From NCBI GenBank assembly GCA_947650285.1, contig CANTFL010001450.1, forward strand, positions 186,001 to 250,000: a stretch of 64,000 bases of DNA, read 5' to 3'. The notes under the pieces were generated by a model. It did no database searches. It saw only the letters and a program-made list of their open reading frames with translations, and was not told the origin of the DNA. The translations under genes and the position numbers were made by a program. The DNA comes from Hyaloperonospora brassicae (lineage: Eukaryota; Oomycota; Peronosporomycetes; Peronosporales; Peronosporaceae). Shown piece by piece: positions 34,691 through 44,739 of the stretch (position 1 is the first letter of the stretch; each line of letters starts with the position of its first letter).

Positions 34691-36679
34691 GGTCGACCGA
34701 CGAGTGGTTGAGAACGATCCGCATTGGTGCCCCTCTTAACGGCTGGAACTCAACGGCCGCTTCTCCTCTGTGGCTCCTTGGCCTCCAGTCCCTTTCCGAT
34801 CACGAGGCCCCTGTCCCTCCGGTCCATCCCTCCTTGAGTCTAACCTTTCCAGAAAGTTCGCTTTACCACAATAACCATCGACTAAATCGAGTCCACTGTA
34901 CATTGTACATCCCACCATATTGTTCTGAAGAACATCTTTCCGAGGGATTGGTGTCTGAGCCGGGATCGTGGCAGCATTAAGCTTGTTGTAAGCATGAACA
35001 ATGCGCCACTTTCCATTGGGCTTTCGAACACAAAATGTGGGCGTGGAATGAGGAGATTTGCTCTCACGAACAATGCCCGCTGCGTGCTTTGCACGAAAGA
35101 AGTCGTCAATGACGTCACACTGTTCCTTCGGTAAAGGCCACTGCCGTATTACGCAGTATTTATTATCAGGAACCAAGTCAAATTCATGACGTACACCTCT
35201 ATCAGGAGGTAAGACGGACGGTGGGTTGTGACACACCACGTCCTGAAACTCCTTTACCAAAGGATAGAACGGATCAAGAGTATCCTTAAGGATCGAAGAT
35301 CCACTACGGGCATCCTATGCCGCCTATGGGTCCTTAAGGACAGACTCATCCAATAACGAGGATGAGTTCAACTCAATGTCTGGTCGAATGACCACTAACT
35401 CGGATAATTCTCCTGTCTGTAAGGCTTGGCTAAATTCGCCGTCAGACATTTCGTCTAGTTCAAAGGGAGTTTTCAAAGATGGAAGAGTCTCATGACTAAT
35501 ATTGCCATCGATCTGGCCAGTCAACCAATTGACAAGTGTATATAGTGTATTATTACTAATATCACTTTGTGACTTCTTAGACGTTGGTCGCTTCACAGTT
35601 GCCACCCTACGCTGAAATCGTTCCCTCACATAAACCGTACGCCTCCTAGAGGCCGGGACAGTCGACTCCCCGTAATTGCTATTTATCTCAGCACGCTCTA
35701 TACGAGAGCTCATGTCTTGAACGACATCTGGTGAAGTGTTACGTAACTCAAACACTTCACCCAGTGGATTTACACGGACCACTTCACCCAGTGGATTTAC
35801 ACGGACCACTTCACGTACATCATTCGGGCCTAGCCCTGAACACTCTGGCTTCTCGCCATCAATGTCATTACCGACATTCAGTGAGGTGCCACCTCGGCCG
35901 CCCTCACTCTGTGTAATTTCACGGGCCACCGCAATGACATCATGGGAATTACTATCTGTATGTCCCGCCCGTAGGCCAACCATGCTTGACGCATGCAGTG
36001 ACTCATTATCACAACGAGTATCACTCAACAGGGTACAACTCTCTTCAAACACATTAGAAGAGCTCCGCTCCATATTCATGTCACAGACATTCGAGCTAGC
36101 TAGCTTCGACATACCAATGTCCAGCACATTGACATCTTCCGCCAATGACTCGCGCCAATAGTGCTTTTGTTGCCTAGCAAAGGTGGGCTCATGATACTCC
36201 AAAGCTTCGCTAGGAACATTGCGCGTGGCGCCTAAGGTCTTAGACCTCCAATCGATCCATGTTTCATGGCGTTCAAGCCATTCCATGCCTAGGATGAGAT
36301 CGAATCTCGAATCCAAGTCAAGGACGAGACAACGCTCTATGTAATCAAAGTCCAAAGACTTCACGCCCAAGTTCAACGGAACTTTAGGCACAGTAACGCG
36401 ACTACCCGTCGCTAACCGAACAGTGATGGAATCACCATCGTGCGCTTTGAGCGCCTCAGCATATTACTGACTCCCCTCAAGGGAACGGCGTCTAGCATAG
36501 TTTAATGACGCCCCAGAATCGATTAATATCGACCAGTGCTTCTCAAAGCCTTTAACTATCGCATCATCGACTAACAAGCCAGGCTTGTATCCACGCTTTG
36601 TGCTTGCTGGCACGGAGCTCTGTGGGGCTAAGCCCTGTGTTGCTCTACCTCGTAGAGAAGTGACAGAACTCAGTTCTAC

Positions 36680-36721
36680 CCCAGTAGGGCGCCCCGCGCC
36701 TACTGGGTGTCGACGTTTCCC
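36680..36721 (-). promoter_or_regulatory. gypsy-2 -1 frameshift signal at gag/pol junction
   Basis: The - strand carries the heptamer G_GGA_AAC in the gag frame (36721-36715), a 7-nt spacer, then a 9-bp stem CCCAGTAGG/CCTACTGGG (36680-36707) around a GC-rich loop. The gag stop TAG lies in the 5' arm. Same design as gypsy-3 and gypsy-1. Confidence 0.72.
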
Positions 36722-37772
36722 CTTGCCATACCAAGTTTCTGGTGGAGGCTGGGGTTTTGACCCGTAGGAGTCGGTCGTTGCTTACGCAAAGGACAAGTGG
36801 GAAGCAAGTGTTTAGTGCTTCCGCACATGTAACAGCGTCTCACCTCCTGTCGTTGCTCGGCAACATGAAGCTCAGCTTCACCTTCATCTTCAGCATAGCT
36901 GAGATCCACCGGTTCGGGCTTACAGTAAGCCGAGGTGCTTGCAGAGGTTGCTCTCACAAAGCTTAGGTTGTACCCATTACAACCAAGTCTGGCCGACTTA
37001 AAGTTGTGCTCAGCATTCTAAGCGATGCTCACAGCCTCCTCAAAAGTCGAGGGATGGACTCGAAAGACCTCGGTCCTGGCAATGCCAGTGCGAAGACCTT
37101 CCATGAAGACTGTCACGTAGACGGTCTCAGGGAGAGGGTCGGACTGCATGGCAGCCGTCAGAGTTCTCAACTCCTGGACATAGTCCGTTAACTCATTCTT
37201 ACCCTGACGGGTAGACAAGAAGCGTGAGCGCACGCGATATGCCTGGTTAGGCGGCGAGAAAACTCGCAAAAGGTCCAACTTGAGCGAATCCCACGTGGGA
37301 AAAGCCAAGTTGACCGACGTGCCACACGTCAACGCCCACTCTCTTGCTCTACCATCGAGCTTAGAGATAGCCAACGAGACCCGCTAGAACCAGCGGGTCT
37401 CGTTGGCTATCTCTTAGCTCGATGGTTCTCAAGTGAGATAAGGCCAGATTTTATGGCCATCTCAATCTCACGGATCCAGAGGGTCAAGTTTTCCCTCTCC
37501 TTCCCAGAGTAACATTTAACGTCTACCCAAAGGGGACGAGGCTTAGCCTCTTCTTGTGGCATAGCCACATAGCGTGTCGGCATAGCCGACGCTACTTGGT
37601 TTTGAACCTGGCCCAGCAGGGCCGTTTCATACTGCATGAAGGTCTCGACGCGTGCGTTGAGCACATCGAGACCTTGTGCAGCGAAAACTCCACGTACTCA
37701 GGGCCTACGGCCGCGGTCCAACTTATCAAGCGCGACCTTTTGGGCCTCAGAGAGGGGCGTGGATTGCTCCAT
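36705..37772 (-). pseudogene. gypsy-2 gag, broken
   Basis: ATG at 37772 (MEQSTPLSEAQ start, as in gypsy-3). A frameshift occurs within the first 30 codons (near 37710), then frames 37664-37407, 37374-37018 and 36957-36705. It holds the gag domain (LTLWIREIEMA, VNLAFPTWDSLKLDLLRVF) and a CCHC knuckle, CYMCGSTKHLLPTC. The central break is the 34-bp foldback duplication at 37352-37425; another frame change lies near 37015. Confidence 0.88.
37352..37425. repeat. 34-bp near-perfect foldback duplication in gypsy-2 gag
   Basis: Arms 37352-37385 and 37392-37425 are reverse complements with one mismatch around a 6-nt loop (AGAACC). In gypsy-3 the matching place has a single forward copy, so the inverted copy was added here, presumably by template switching. 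Confidence 0.9.
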
Positions 37773-37831
37773 CCTCACAGAGGATCAGTCGTTACCGACT
37801 CAGGCGTAGATTGACTACAAGTGCTACCAAG

Positions 37832-38304
37832 TGTAGCGGAGCTACACAGCTCCTTAAGTCAGAGGAAGACTTAACGCTCTTAAGAGCAACTTTGGTTCTA
37901 CGAATCCGACTCAGAGAGTCAACAAGCTCAGAGAGCTTACGGTCCCTGTTCCAGGGGGACCAAACGATTCAAGAGAATCACAGCACAGAGTGCTCAAGAG
38001 CAGCTACCTTTACAGGCGTTGCTACCTCTTCCGATCAAGACTCCTCGCAAGGCACGTGTCTTATGTTGATCAAAAGGGGAACCGAATTTTTATTTCTTTA
38101 ATTAACCTAAAAGAACACCTTAGAACAACGTATTTAACCTGCCCTAAATAACCTCTTAAAAGATCTCGCAATCAATTGATGACAGACATCAGTCTTTAAC
38201 AATTAATACACTCACTGTGTTCTAAAATTACTTTATAGGGTGCCCCCTCTCTTGTGTGCACCACACCTATCGTCGACTACCAGCCGACGTGTAACCCCGT
38301 TACA
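37832..38304 (-). repeat. gypsy-2 5' LTR (right)
   Basis: 473 bp. About nine substitutions relative to the left LTR and no length difference. Confidence 0.93.
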
Positions 38305-38989
38305 ACCGCCGTGCCTATCATACCTGTAAAACGTTGGCTGATCCTAATCGGATTGCGAAAAGCACGGCCAAAATCACGATACATACAATAGGAACGAATG
38401 ACGAGGCGTATCCAGGTGAGGTGCGAGGTATCTTCGTGCAAAGTTTTACCGGGGATGAAAAACCATTTGTAATAGCAAACATTACAATCCGAGCGTCATC
38501 CTTGAGCAGGAAAGTTTGTTTTTACCAATTTGCGCGTTAATCGTCCACTTGACTTCAAATAAAGGTTCATTACAGAGCTGTCGTGACGCATGGCGCGGGT
38601 CCATCCTTCTTCTTTGGTCTGCTCCCAGCCATTCTTCTCAGGCAGTTACTAGGTACCATTTCAGTTGCCTATTCTTGGTTAATACGCATCTAGTGCTCGT
38701 AGATCACGTGCAAGCATCCACTGGACAGCTTTTAGGCGGCCAAACTCGCACTCGGGACTCAAACGGATTCTGCAGCACTCTGGAGAGGTACGCTGCTGTC
38801 TCTAACACCTAGCCGTTGTATGCAGTCGTTTCACGGCGATGTGCGTGCATCCGGTTGCGAGCGATGTCATTTCACAACATCACTGTGACCGATAGTAGCT
38901 GCAAGTTTAATGGTCTTGTATGAATAGCTACCGTATTCAAAGCCACTTTTTGATTTTACACGTCCGTGCATAGCAGCGTTATCCACAGA
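38305..38989. other. No gene recognised
   Basis: Starts with the second copy of the gypsy-2 TSD (accgc). Short frames only, no motifs. It may be the decayed end of the ankyrin pseudogene to the right. Confidence 0.4.
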
Positions 38990-40240
38990 TTCTTATGTAC
39001 ATACCTCAGAGCGGCTGCAATGAATCCGTTCACCATATCGAGGGTTTTCCCACGGACGCAGCTGGATCCATAGCCTTTGTAGAGCATCTACCGATGCGAT
39101 TTGCATGCAATTATTGCAGAACTATCAACTTACTACCCAAAGCAACACTACCCTTTATTCTTCCAGGATCAAATTATTCGTATCTGTTTTTGTAAAGCCA
39201 CATAGCCACATCCACATGCTCTCTACCGCGAGCAATACAACGCCCGGAGGAAGCAGGTCTTGTCTCGGTTGGCGTGGAGCCACTTGGCTACATCGAGGTG
39301 GCCGTAGCAAACAGCATGGTCCGTTGCAAACGGACTGCATCTTTCAGTGCTATTTGTGTAGTGCCACTGGACTACATCGAGGTACTTCTCTCTCGAAGCT
39401 GTGTTCGTAGCTCAGTGTGTGCACTTGTTTTTGGTGTGCGTGAAGAACCACTGCACAAGTTCAAGACATCTCGATTCGGCAGCAGCATCGATCACAGAAT
39501 ATTTCGCCGGTACACGCGGTCTTTTCTCAAACAGGTGCTTTACCATATGTAGTCGACCGTTTCTGGCAGCCTCGATATGCAACGTCATGCTTCGAGACCC
39601 CTTCTCTTCGTAGATCCACTAGACTTTGTGCAAGCGACCTTTAAAATAGCACTTCGAAGGAAGAACGCAAAACTATCGGGTGTCTACGGTCAACGACAAA
39701 CCGAAGCGCTTTTAGGTTGCCAGATCTTGCTGCACTATATAGATATCTTTAAAATGCAAAGCGCATCGTCTAGACCAGCACGCTCACCATTGTCAAACAT
39801 CCATCGTCCAAGATCCCATTTGTGGTCATATGTAACTGTGACCGCTGCATCACCAAGATCTAACGCAAAAGCTCTCATGCAGCCACTTGACAATCTCCAA
39901 GTTTCCAGCTGTTGCGGCTCTGTTGACAATAAACTGGGCACACTTAAGCCGATTGAAACGTAAGTCTTCAGCCACTCTACCGTCGGGAATTGCCCATTGC
40001 TGATTTGTTCGCACAACGCGATTCTTCCCCAGCAGCCACTCGACTGTGAATCAATAGCCACAGTAGCATACTAACGTGTCCATCAGCAGAGGCTGAAGAG
40101 ACAACATCCATTAGGAGCTCGAATGGTAGATACCTCTCTGCGATCCACTATAGACCACGTGCTACCATTCGACCCGCTATGCCGTTGACTTCCCAGCGAC
40201 GAAAGAACGGTCTGTCGTTCTCGACTGACGGACGGCTAAG
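38990..40240 (-). pseudogene. Ankyrin-repeat protein relic
   Basis: The - strand, read in shifting frames, shows a run of ankyrin-type repeats of the kind common in oomycetes. From the N-terminal side: FFRRWEVNGIAG and SADGHVSMLLWLL (near 40180-40040), NGQFPTVEWLK (near 39990), NRAATAGNLEIVKWLHES (near 39910), IEAARNGRLHMVKHLFE (near 39560), DAAAESRCLELVQWF (near 39470), YLDVVQWHYTNSTERC (near 39390), GHLDVAKWLHANRD (near 39290), HVDVAMWLYKNRYE (near 39200) and CSTKAMDPAA (near 39090). Stops and frameshifts separate them, so the gene is dead. The C-terminus is not found. In intact relatives such repeats mediate protein-protein binding. Confidence 0.75.
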
Positions 40241-41715
40241 TAATGAAGTAAATGAAGTCTTTCGCTTGACCGCCCGAACCCGCTCGACAAGATGAGTGAC
40301 CTTTGGATTTAGTAACGAGTCGATCAGCCGAAGTCAGCATCGCGTCCGCTTGCATGAGGCAAATTACGGCATGCAAGATCGACGATTGTTGGAACTCGAA
40401 ATACTGGCCACTCACCCGTGTCAACGTGGCCATAGACCAAAGAAGCCGCAGAAGGCGGCTCGATATTCATGTTCTGGTGCGTTTGAGTGACTCTAACGAC
40501 GTAGCTCGCTCTCTTGTTGTCCTTGGAGATTCAACTTTGACTTGTCTGTGCTTTGGACTTGTGTGCGCAGAGCATGCGGTAGACCTGCCGAAAAAGTCTG
40601 TAAAAGTTTTCATTGAATCTGATGTGACCGACTCGGCGAGTTCACGGGTAACATGCGTCAAAACAAGCTCCGTTACATCGTGTTGATAAGAGTCTCGCCC
40701 AACGCAGTCTAATGTAAGTCAGTGAGTCGTTGTCATTCGTCTCAACCCATCCATTGAAATTCTTTGGATCGTTGAAAATCAAGACACGAAAAAGACAGCG
40801 CTCGGACACTACTACAAACAGAATGTCGAGCTGGTCACTAGCGAGTCGTTGTGTTACAGTAATGAGAGCCTCTAAACGCTGGTCGACTCCCACTCGTTTG
40901 GTTAAACCCTGACCACTGGGTAAGTCTTGGCGTCGGCATGAGAAGCTCTGGTAAGTCTTTGACTAAACAACAGACCTCTTCTTTTGCAATGCTTCACCTG
41001 ACCCGTGTATCGGGTTCGTTTTGCTCCGATCTAGAGCGCTAACGTCCCTTTGGCTCTACAGCTGCGACCGCTGTGAGCTGTGAGCAAGCCCAGCTTTACT
41101 CGCTCGCAACAGCCGCGGTGCTCAGAGCTGTCGATCCTTTCTGTCATGCCATTGTGGATCCCCACGCGATCGTGCAGTCGGGCAGCAGTCGACTGCGAGA
41201 ACACGTCAAGAGCTGAAGTATAGGTCTTGGGCATCGACATCGTGTCTAGCTTGTTGTCGCCACGACGCAATACGTGTGGCCGTAAGACCAACGACGAGCT
41301 ACAAAAGTTGAGAGGTGTACCGAGCCAAACCAACATGGAAATGCAATGCAGCGCTACCGTGCGACACTACAGACGGCGTCAAGCGTAACCACGGACCAAC
41401 CTGCACTCGACGGGCTCTTGTAATGTACCCACGTGTCAAATGCACTACTCGGAGCTAGCTACGGATTCAGCTTTCTTTCAAAACGCATCGTCAGGATGTT
41501 CAAAGCGTAGGACCAGCTGACTTTTTACGCAACGTCGCACATGCGCCTTCCTGTACCACCCTCCCCTTAAGCTGCAACCAGCCTGTACCCACTGCAGTCG
41601 ACGTGTTTCTGTACCGTGGCCACGTTTTCTCCACCAATCATATCTCCGCTCTGCCCGCCAGTCATGTCACGCGTAGCATTCCCATATTGTGTAGCCATTC
41701 GCCAAGAAGACCCCC
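40241..41715. other. Intergenic, upstream of WDR74
   Basis: No supported gene. A - strand frame at 40642-40893 (83 codons, LASDQLDILFVVVSERC, FNDPKNFNGWVE) has a protein-like look but no family I recognise. The last 200 bp are the probable promoter region of the WDR74 gene; no clear core element could be fixed. Confidence 0.4.
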
Positions 41716-42924
41716 ATGCGCGTCTTAGTGGGGGACGAGACCGGTTTGCTCAAGTCCATTGAGCTCGAGACGAGCGAGCAGCACATTCTGTCCAGTCGTG
41801 AGCAGCCACAGGCGCGTGCTCGAGGGATTCAGCGTCTGTGCTGGTACGCCAATGAGCAGCAAACAGTCGATGGCCAGCGCAATGTGGTGCTGGCTCGGGC
41901 CAATGGGTGTGTCGAGAGCTACGAGGCGTCGCATGGCAAGCACCTGAGCGTCTCAAACGAGCTGCAGTGGTCCTGGCTAATGCAGAAGAAGCCGCAGGAG
42001 CTAACGCGTTGTGTCGGACTGGACGTGCTGCGCAAGTGTGGCTCGGTCGTGCAGTGCTCGGACACTGGCGACGTATTGGTGCGTCGAACGCTGCAGGATG
42101 CGGCAGCACAGACGCAGTTTAGTGTGGGTGGGGACTTGGACATGATGAGGCTTGAGCCGGCAATGCAGACGGTCATTGGAGTCGGTGGCAAGGAGCACGA
42201 CCTGAATTTGTGGTCGCTCGAGACGCAGCAAGTGCTGTTCAAAGCAAAGAACGTGACACACAACAAGCTCGACATGCGGGTGCCAGTGTGGGTGAAAGAC
42301 CTGAGGTTCTTGTCCACACCTGGTACGAGCAATGGACATCGAGTTGTTGTTGGCACGGGCTACCAATGCGTGAGGATCTACGATACGAACACAAAGAGGC
42401 GGCCAGTGCAGCAGCTGGACAAGTTTGGCGAGCATCCGATCCAGTCGCTATGTGTCTCGCCCAACGAGACGCAAGTGTACGTGGGTGACACAGCAGGAAA
42501 CTTGGATATCTTGGACCTGCGGACGCTGAAGCACATGGGACGGTGCACGGGTCCTGTAGGCTCTATCCGCGACATTTCTTGTCACCCGACGTTGCCCTTC
42601 ATTGCGGCAGTGGGGCTGGACCGCATGGTGCATGTGTTTGATGTGAATACGCGAAAACACCGCCACGTGATCTACGCCAAGCAGCGTCTAAACTGTGTCT
42701 TGTTCTGTGCGGACGGCGTCAAGGACGTTCCAGCTGTTGACGACAAACCGGCACGAAAAAAGCAGAAGACGGACGAAGAAGAACTGGAGTTTAGTAATGA
42801 TGACGAGGAAGAGGAGGAGGAAGCGTATGAGGGGCTAGAAATAAGCGATGACGATGACGAAGACGGTGTCGACAGTGACAATGATAGTGGTGACAGCCAC
42901 GAGCCGGAAGATGATAGTGATTGA
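41716..42924 (+). CDS. WDR74: WDR74/NSA1-like WD-repeat ribosome biogenesis protein
   Basis: 402 residues, single exon, ATG at 41716. A seven-bladed WD40 propeller is expected over about residues 1-330: degenerate repeats include VLVGDETGLLKSIE, VVQCSDTGDVLVR, GGKEHDLNLWSLE, VVVGTGYQCVRIYD, VYVGDTAGNLDILDLR and AAVGLDRMVHVFD. The block FKAKNV followed by LDMRVPVWVKDLRFL is typical of WDR74/Nsa1. After the propeller comes a Lys patch (ARKKQKTDEEE) and a long Asp/Glu/Ser-rich tail, usual for nucleolar factors. The family works in 60S pre-ribosome maturation with the NVL/Rix7 AAA-ATPase. It is the only + strand gene in the island and converges on DGAT2, with a 230-bp gap. Confidence 0.9.
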   Translation: MRVLVGDETGLLKSIELETSEQHILSSREQPQARARGIQRLCWYANEQQTVDGQRNVVLARANGCVESYEASHGKHLSVSNELQWSWLMQKKPQELTRCVGLDVLRKCGSVVQCSDTGDVLVRRTLQDAAAQTQFSVGGDLDMMRLEPAMQTVIGVGGKEHDLNLWSLETQQVLFKAKNVTHNKLDMRVPVWVKDLRFLSTPGTSNGHRVVVGTGYQCVRIYDTNTKRRPVQQLDKFGEHPIQSLCVSPNETQVYVGDTAGNLDILDLRTLKHMGRCTGPVGSIRDISCHPTLPFIAAVGLDRMVHVFDVNTRKHRHVIYAKQRLNCVLFCADGVKDVPAVDDKPARKKQKTDEEELEFSNDDEEEEEEAYEGLEISDDDDEDGVDSDNDSGDSHEPEDDSD

Positions 42925-43154
42925 TCAGTCGGTTTTCTTGTTCCTCTCTGCTCGTGTTGTCTTCAGGTGTACTTCACTATAGAATAGGTAGATACTGCGA
43001 AAAAAAACGGTAGTAATCGTTAAGAGATGCTCAACGCCTGACGGGCTTACAGGCTGAGCTTATCCGTACGTTCCATTGATGTTGTGCCCAGCGCTGCGAC
43101 GCCGACGTCCAATCTATGACTCGTAACAGAATCGCGAACGCACTGCCGTCGCAT

Positions 43155-44381
43155 CTAGAAGATTTCCAACGTGGCAGTAGGGTCGACAGCGTAGACACCC
43201 TTGTAGGCGTCGAAAAGGTCCTTCAACGCTTCCACGTACTGCGCTTGGTACTTGCGCACCTCTTCCTTCGTAGGGTGCTCAATTCGTGGGAAACGCAGCG
43301 GTGCTCCGACGACAGTGATCAGGTCGACATCGTTGCGTGGGAGGTAAAAGCACATAGCGTCACCAACGAAAAGGATGCCGGGAATTCGCCACCGGTTCAA
43401 CTGCAGCCGGAACCACAGCAAGTATGGAAACGTATGGAACGTGTACTCCTCGCCAAACGTGTACACCGGGTGTACTTCATAGCCGTGCTGCAAGGCCAGT
43501 TTGATGAACCCAAAGCGATTCTTGAGAAACAAACGATGTTTTCCGCGCTCAAATAGCGTGGCTTCCTCAAAGCCACCAGGAATGATGCAGACGTTCTGAC
43601 CGTTGCGCATGAACTTGAGCATATTGGCTTTCGCACAGCTGCTGAACTCCATCCAATTCAAAATGTCACGAATCAGCGGGAACCAGAACAAATTGTTTGC
43701 TGACAGCCACCGACAGGCCGAGCGCTCAAACGTCATATGATACGCGCCATTGAACGAAAAGCCACACGTGAGCACTCCATGTGGATGGTACGCAAACAAT
43801 TTATTGGCGTTTGACTCCACACATGGCGCCAGATCGTTTGCTGCAATAGCTCGAGCTGCTGCAGCGGCACTCAAGTGGCTTCCACCCACGCCATCACCTT
43901 CTACATTGTCGTCATCACCGTGCTTCGTCTTCTCACTCTCCTTCAGGCTCCGCTGTCGTCTCTCGTTGGCCAGCTCACGTTCCTCGAAGACCGTCACATT
44001 GAGGCGAAAATACGGGTACTGCAGTAGCATATACCGCACGAGACGCCGCATACGGGGCCACTCGCGCGGCAAGTCGCGCGTGACGTAATGATAGCTCTCG
44101 TATAGCACTGTAAACAAGAGATAGGCGACGACACTCTGCGGCAGCAACGATTGGCCACGCGTAGCGACATAGCAGACAACACACAGTAGCGAGTAGACCC
44201 ACATGGCTACATACGCGCTCACGCCAAAGACCCAGAGCCCCAAGAGCGACCAGAGCAGCACGCGCCGCAGAATGAACGCACGTATGGTCTGGAGCGCTGG
44301 CGCCGTGTTGTTGTTCAACCAGCTCGACGTGCGGCCACTGGCTGCATGCGGCACTGACGGGTGGAGACGCGACGCGTCCAT
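43155..44381 (-). CDS. DGAT2: Diacylglycerol O-acyltransferase 2
   Basis: 408 residues, single exon, ATG at 44381. It catalyses the acyl-CoA-dependent last step of triacylglycerol synthesis at the ER and lipid droplets. Hydrophobic segments at about residues 38-70 and 80-98 anchor it. The catalytic HPHG motif is near residue 199 in YHPHGVL, and the glycerolipid-binding PGGFEEA is near 268, followed by RFGFIKLALQHG and a conserved VVGAPLRFPRIEHPTKEEV stretch near the C-terminus. Between the membrane segments and HPHG there is a charged insert (about 145-185, KESEKTKHGDDDN). Length is somewhat over the usual 330-390 because of this insert and the N-terminus. It could use monoacylglycerol or wax substrates, since DGAT2 relatives are not separable by sequence reading alone. 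Confidence 0.92.
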   Translation of the reverse strand: MDASRLHPSVPHAASGRTSSWLNNNTAPALQTIRAFILRRVLLWSLLGLWVFGVSAYVAMWVYSLLCVVCYVATRGQSLLPQSVVAYLLFTVLYESYHYVTRDLPREWPRMRRLVRYMLLQYPYFRLNVTVFEERELANERRQRSLKESEKTKHGDDDNVEGDGVGGSHLSAAAAARAIAANDLAPCVESNANKLFAYHPHGVLTCGFSFNGAYHMTFERSACRWLSANNLFWFPLIRDILNWMEFSSCAKANMLKFMRNGQNVCIIPGGFEEATLFERGKHRLFLKNRFGFIKLALQHGYEVHPVYTFGEEYTFHTFPYLLWFRLQLNRWRIPGILFVGDAMCFYLPRNDVDLITVVGAPLRFPRIEHPTKEEVRKYQAQYVEALKDLFDAYKGVYAVDPTATLEIF

Positions 44382-44739
44382 CGCTCTGTCCGTTTTCGGT
44401 CGCGTTCCTGCCGTGTGGAGCTCCTGGGGGGATCGAATGTAGCCATTCTGCGGAACGGACGAGGGTCGTCATGGCTACAGATGGCGCGTGTCCGAGAAAA
44501 GAGTGTCACACGTGGCACCGACGATCGCCGCCGTGACGAACGAGAAAAAGCAGGGAACCATGGGGGCAGCGAACAAAGTGCTTTTTCTTGAGACGCGCCG
44601 TAATGGGTACAGAGAACCAGAAGCGTAAATGAATGGACACGGCGCATCATGTGACGAAAACCAATCGACACTTGACGCGCGTGCGGCTTCACGCTCTCTC
44701 TCTCTCTCTTCACCTTCTTCTCCGTCGCTTCTGCTTTGT

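Larger units (their letters stand above)
33772..34870. mobile_element. 1.1-kb solo LTR nested in gypsy-2 RT
   Basis: Begins TGTGGTGGAG and ends TTTACCACA (TGTGGT/ACCACA inverted ends) and sits between two copies of ataa. Gypsy-3 has the uninterrupted sequence GGTAATAACCATC at this place. No coding capacity. It contains a 33-bp tandem repeat from 34072 and a 59-bp tandem repeat from 34509. TG...CA ends and length fit a long solo LTR of a third family, though a non-autonomous element is possible. Confidence 0.75.
30953..36719 (-). pseudogene. gypsy-2 pol, many lesions and nested insertion
   Basis: Same domain order as gypsy-3. Visible lesions: in-frame TAA at 36474-36476, about a dozen codons after the protease active site (ILIDSGAS); two TAG codons just below 35324; solo-LTR insertion 33772-34870 inside RT; a TGG-to-TAG change in the MLWEWLV motif near 33703; a 1-nt deletion near 32945 at the [10 protein letters not shown] junction; a TGG-to-TGA change near 32310 just before the integrase core; a 1-nt deletion near 32090. 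SDRDPRF of the integrase core reads SDRVPRF. The last frame, 30953-32065, is intact through the GPFTV/RTHPVFYV segment and the chromodomain (LVKWRGYPESENSWEY). Confidence 0.9.
29550..38304 (-). mobile_element. gypsy-2: Ty3/gypsy chromodomain element, degenerate, with nested solo LTR
   Basis: 8,755 bp between 473-bp LTRs (TGTAGCGG...CCGTTACA) with a perfect 5-bp TSD, accgc, at 29545-29549 and 38305-38309. Sense is -. PBS TGGTAGCACTTGTAGTC at 37813-37829; PPT TGGTGGGGGAGGG at 30023-30036. The LTRs differ at about 9 of 473 positions. Pol is broken many times and split by an 1,099-bp solo LTR at 33772-34870. gag is broken by a foldback duplication. The antisense ORF (30133-31434) is intact. Same family as gypsy-3. 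Confidence 0.95.

Noticed and set aside
40642..40893. Possible extra exon of the ankyrin pseudogene
   Set aside because: No ankyrin motif in any frame. Kept only as an unclassified coding-like stretch within the intergenic entry.
43116..43556. + strand frame opposite DGAT2 (146 codons)
   Set aside because: Antisense shadow of DGAT2 with no motif and no conserved partner. Unlike the gypsy antisense ORFs, there is no second copy to show selection.
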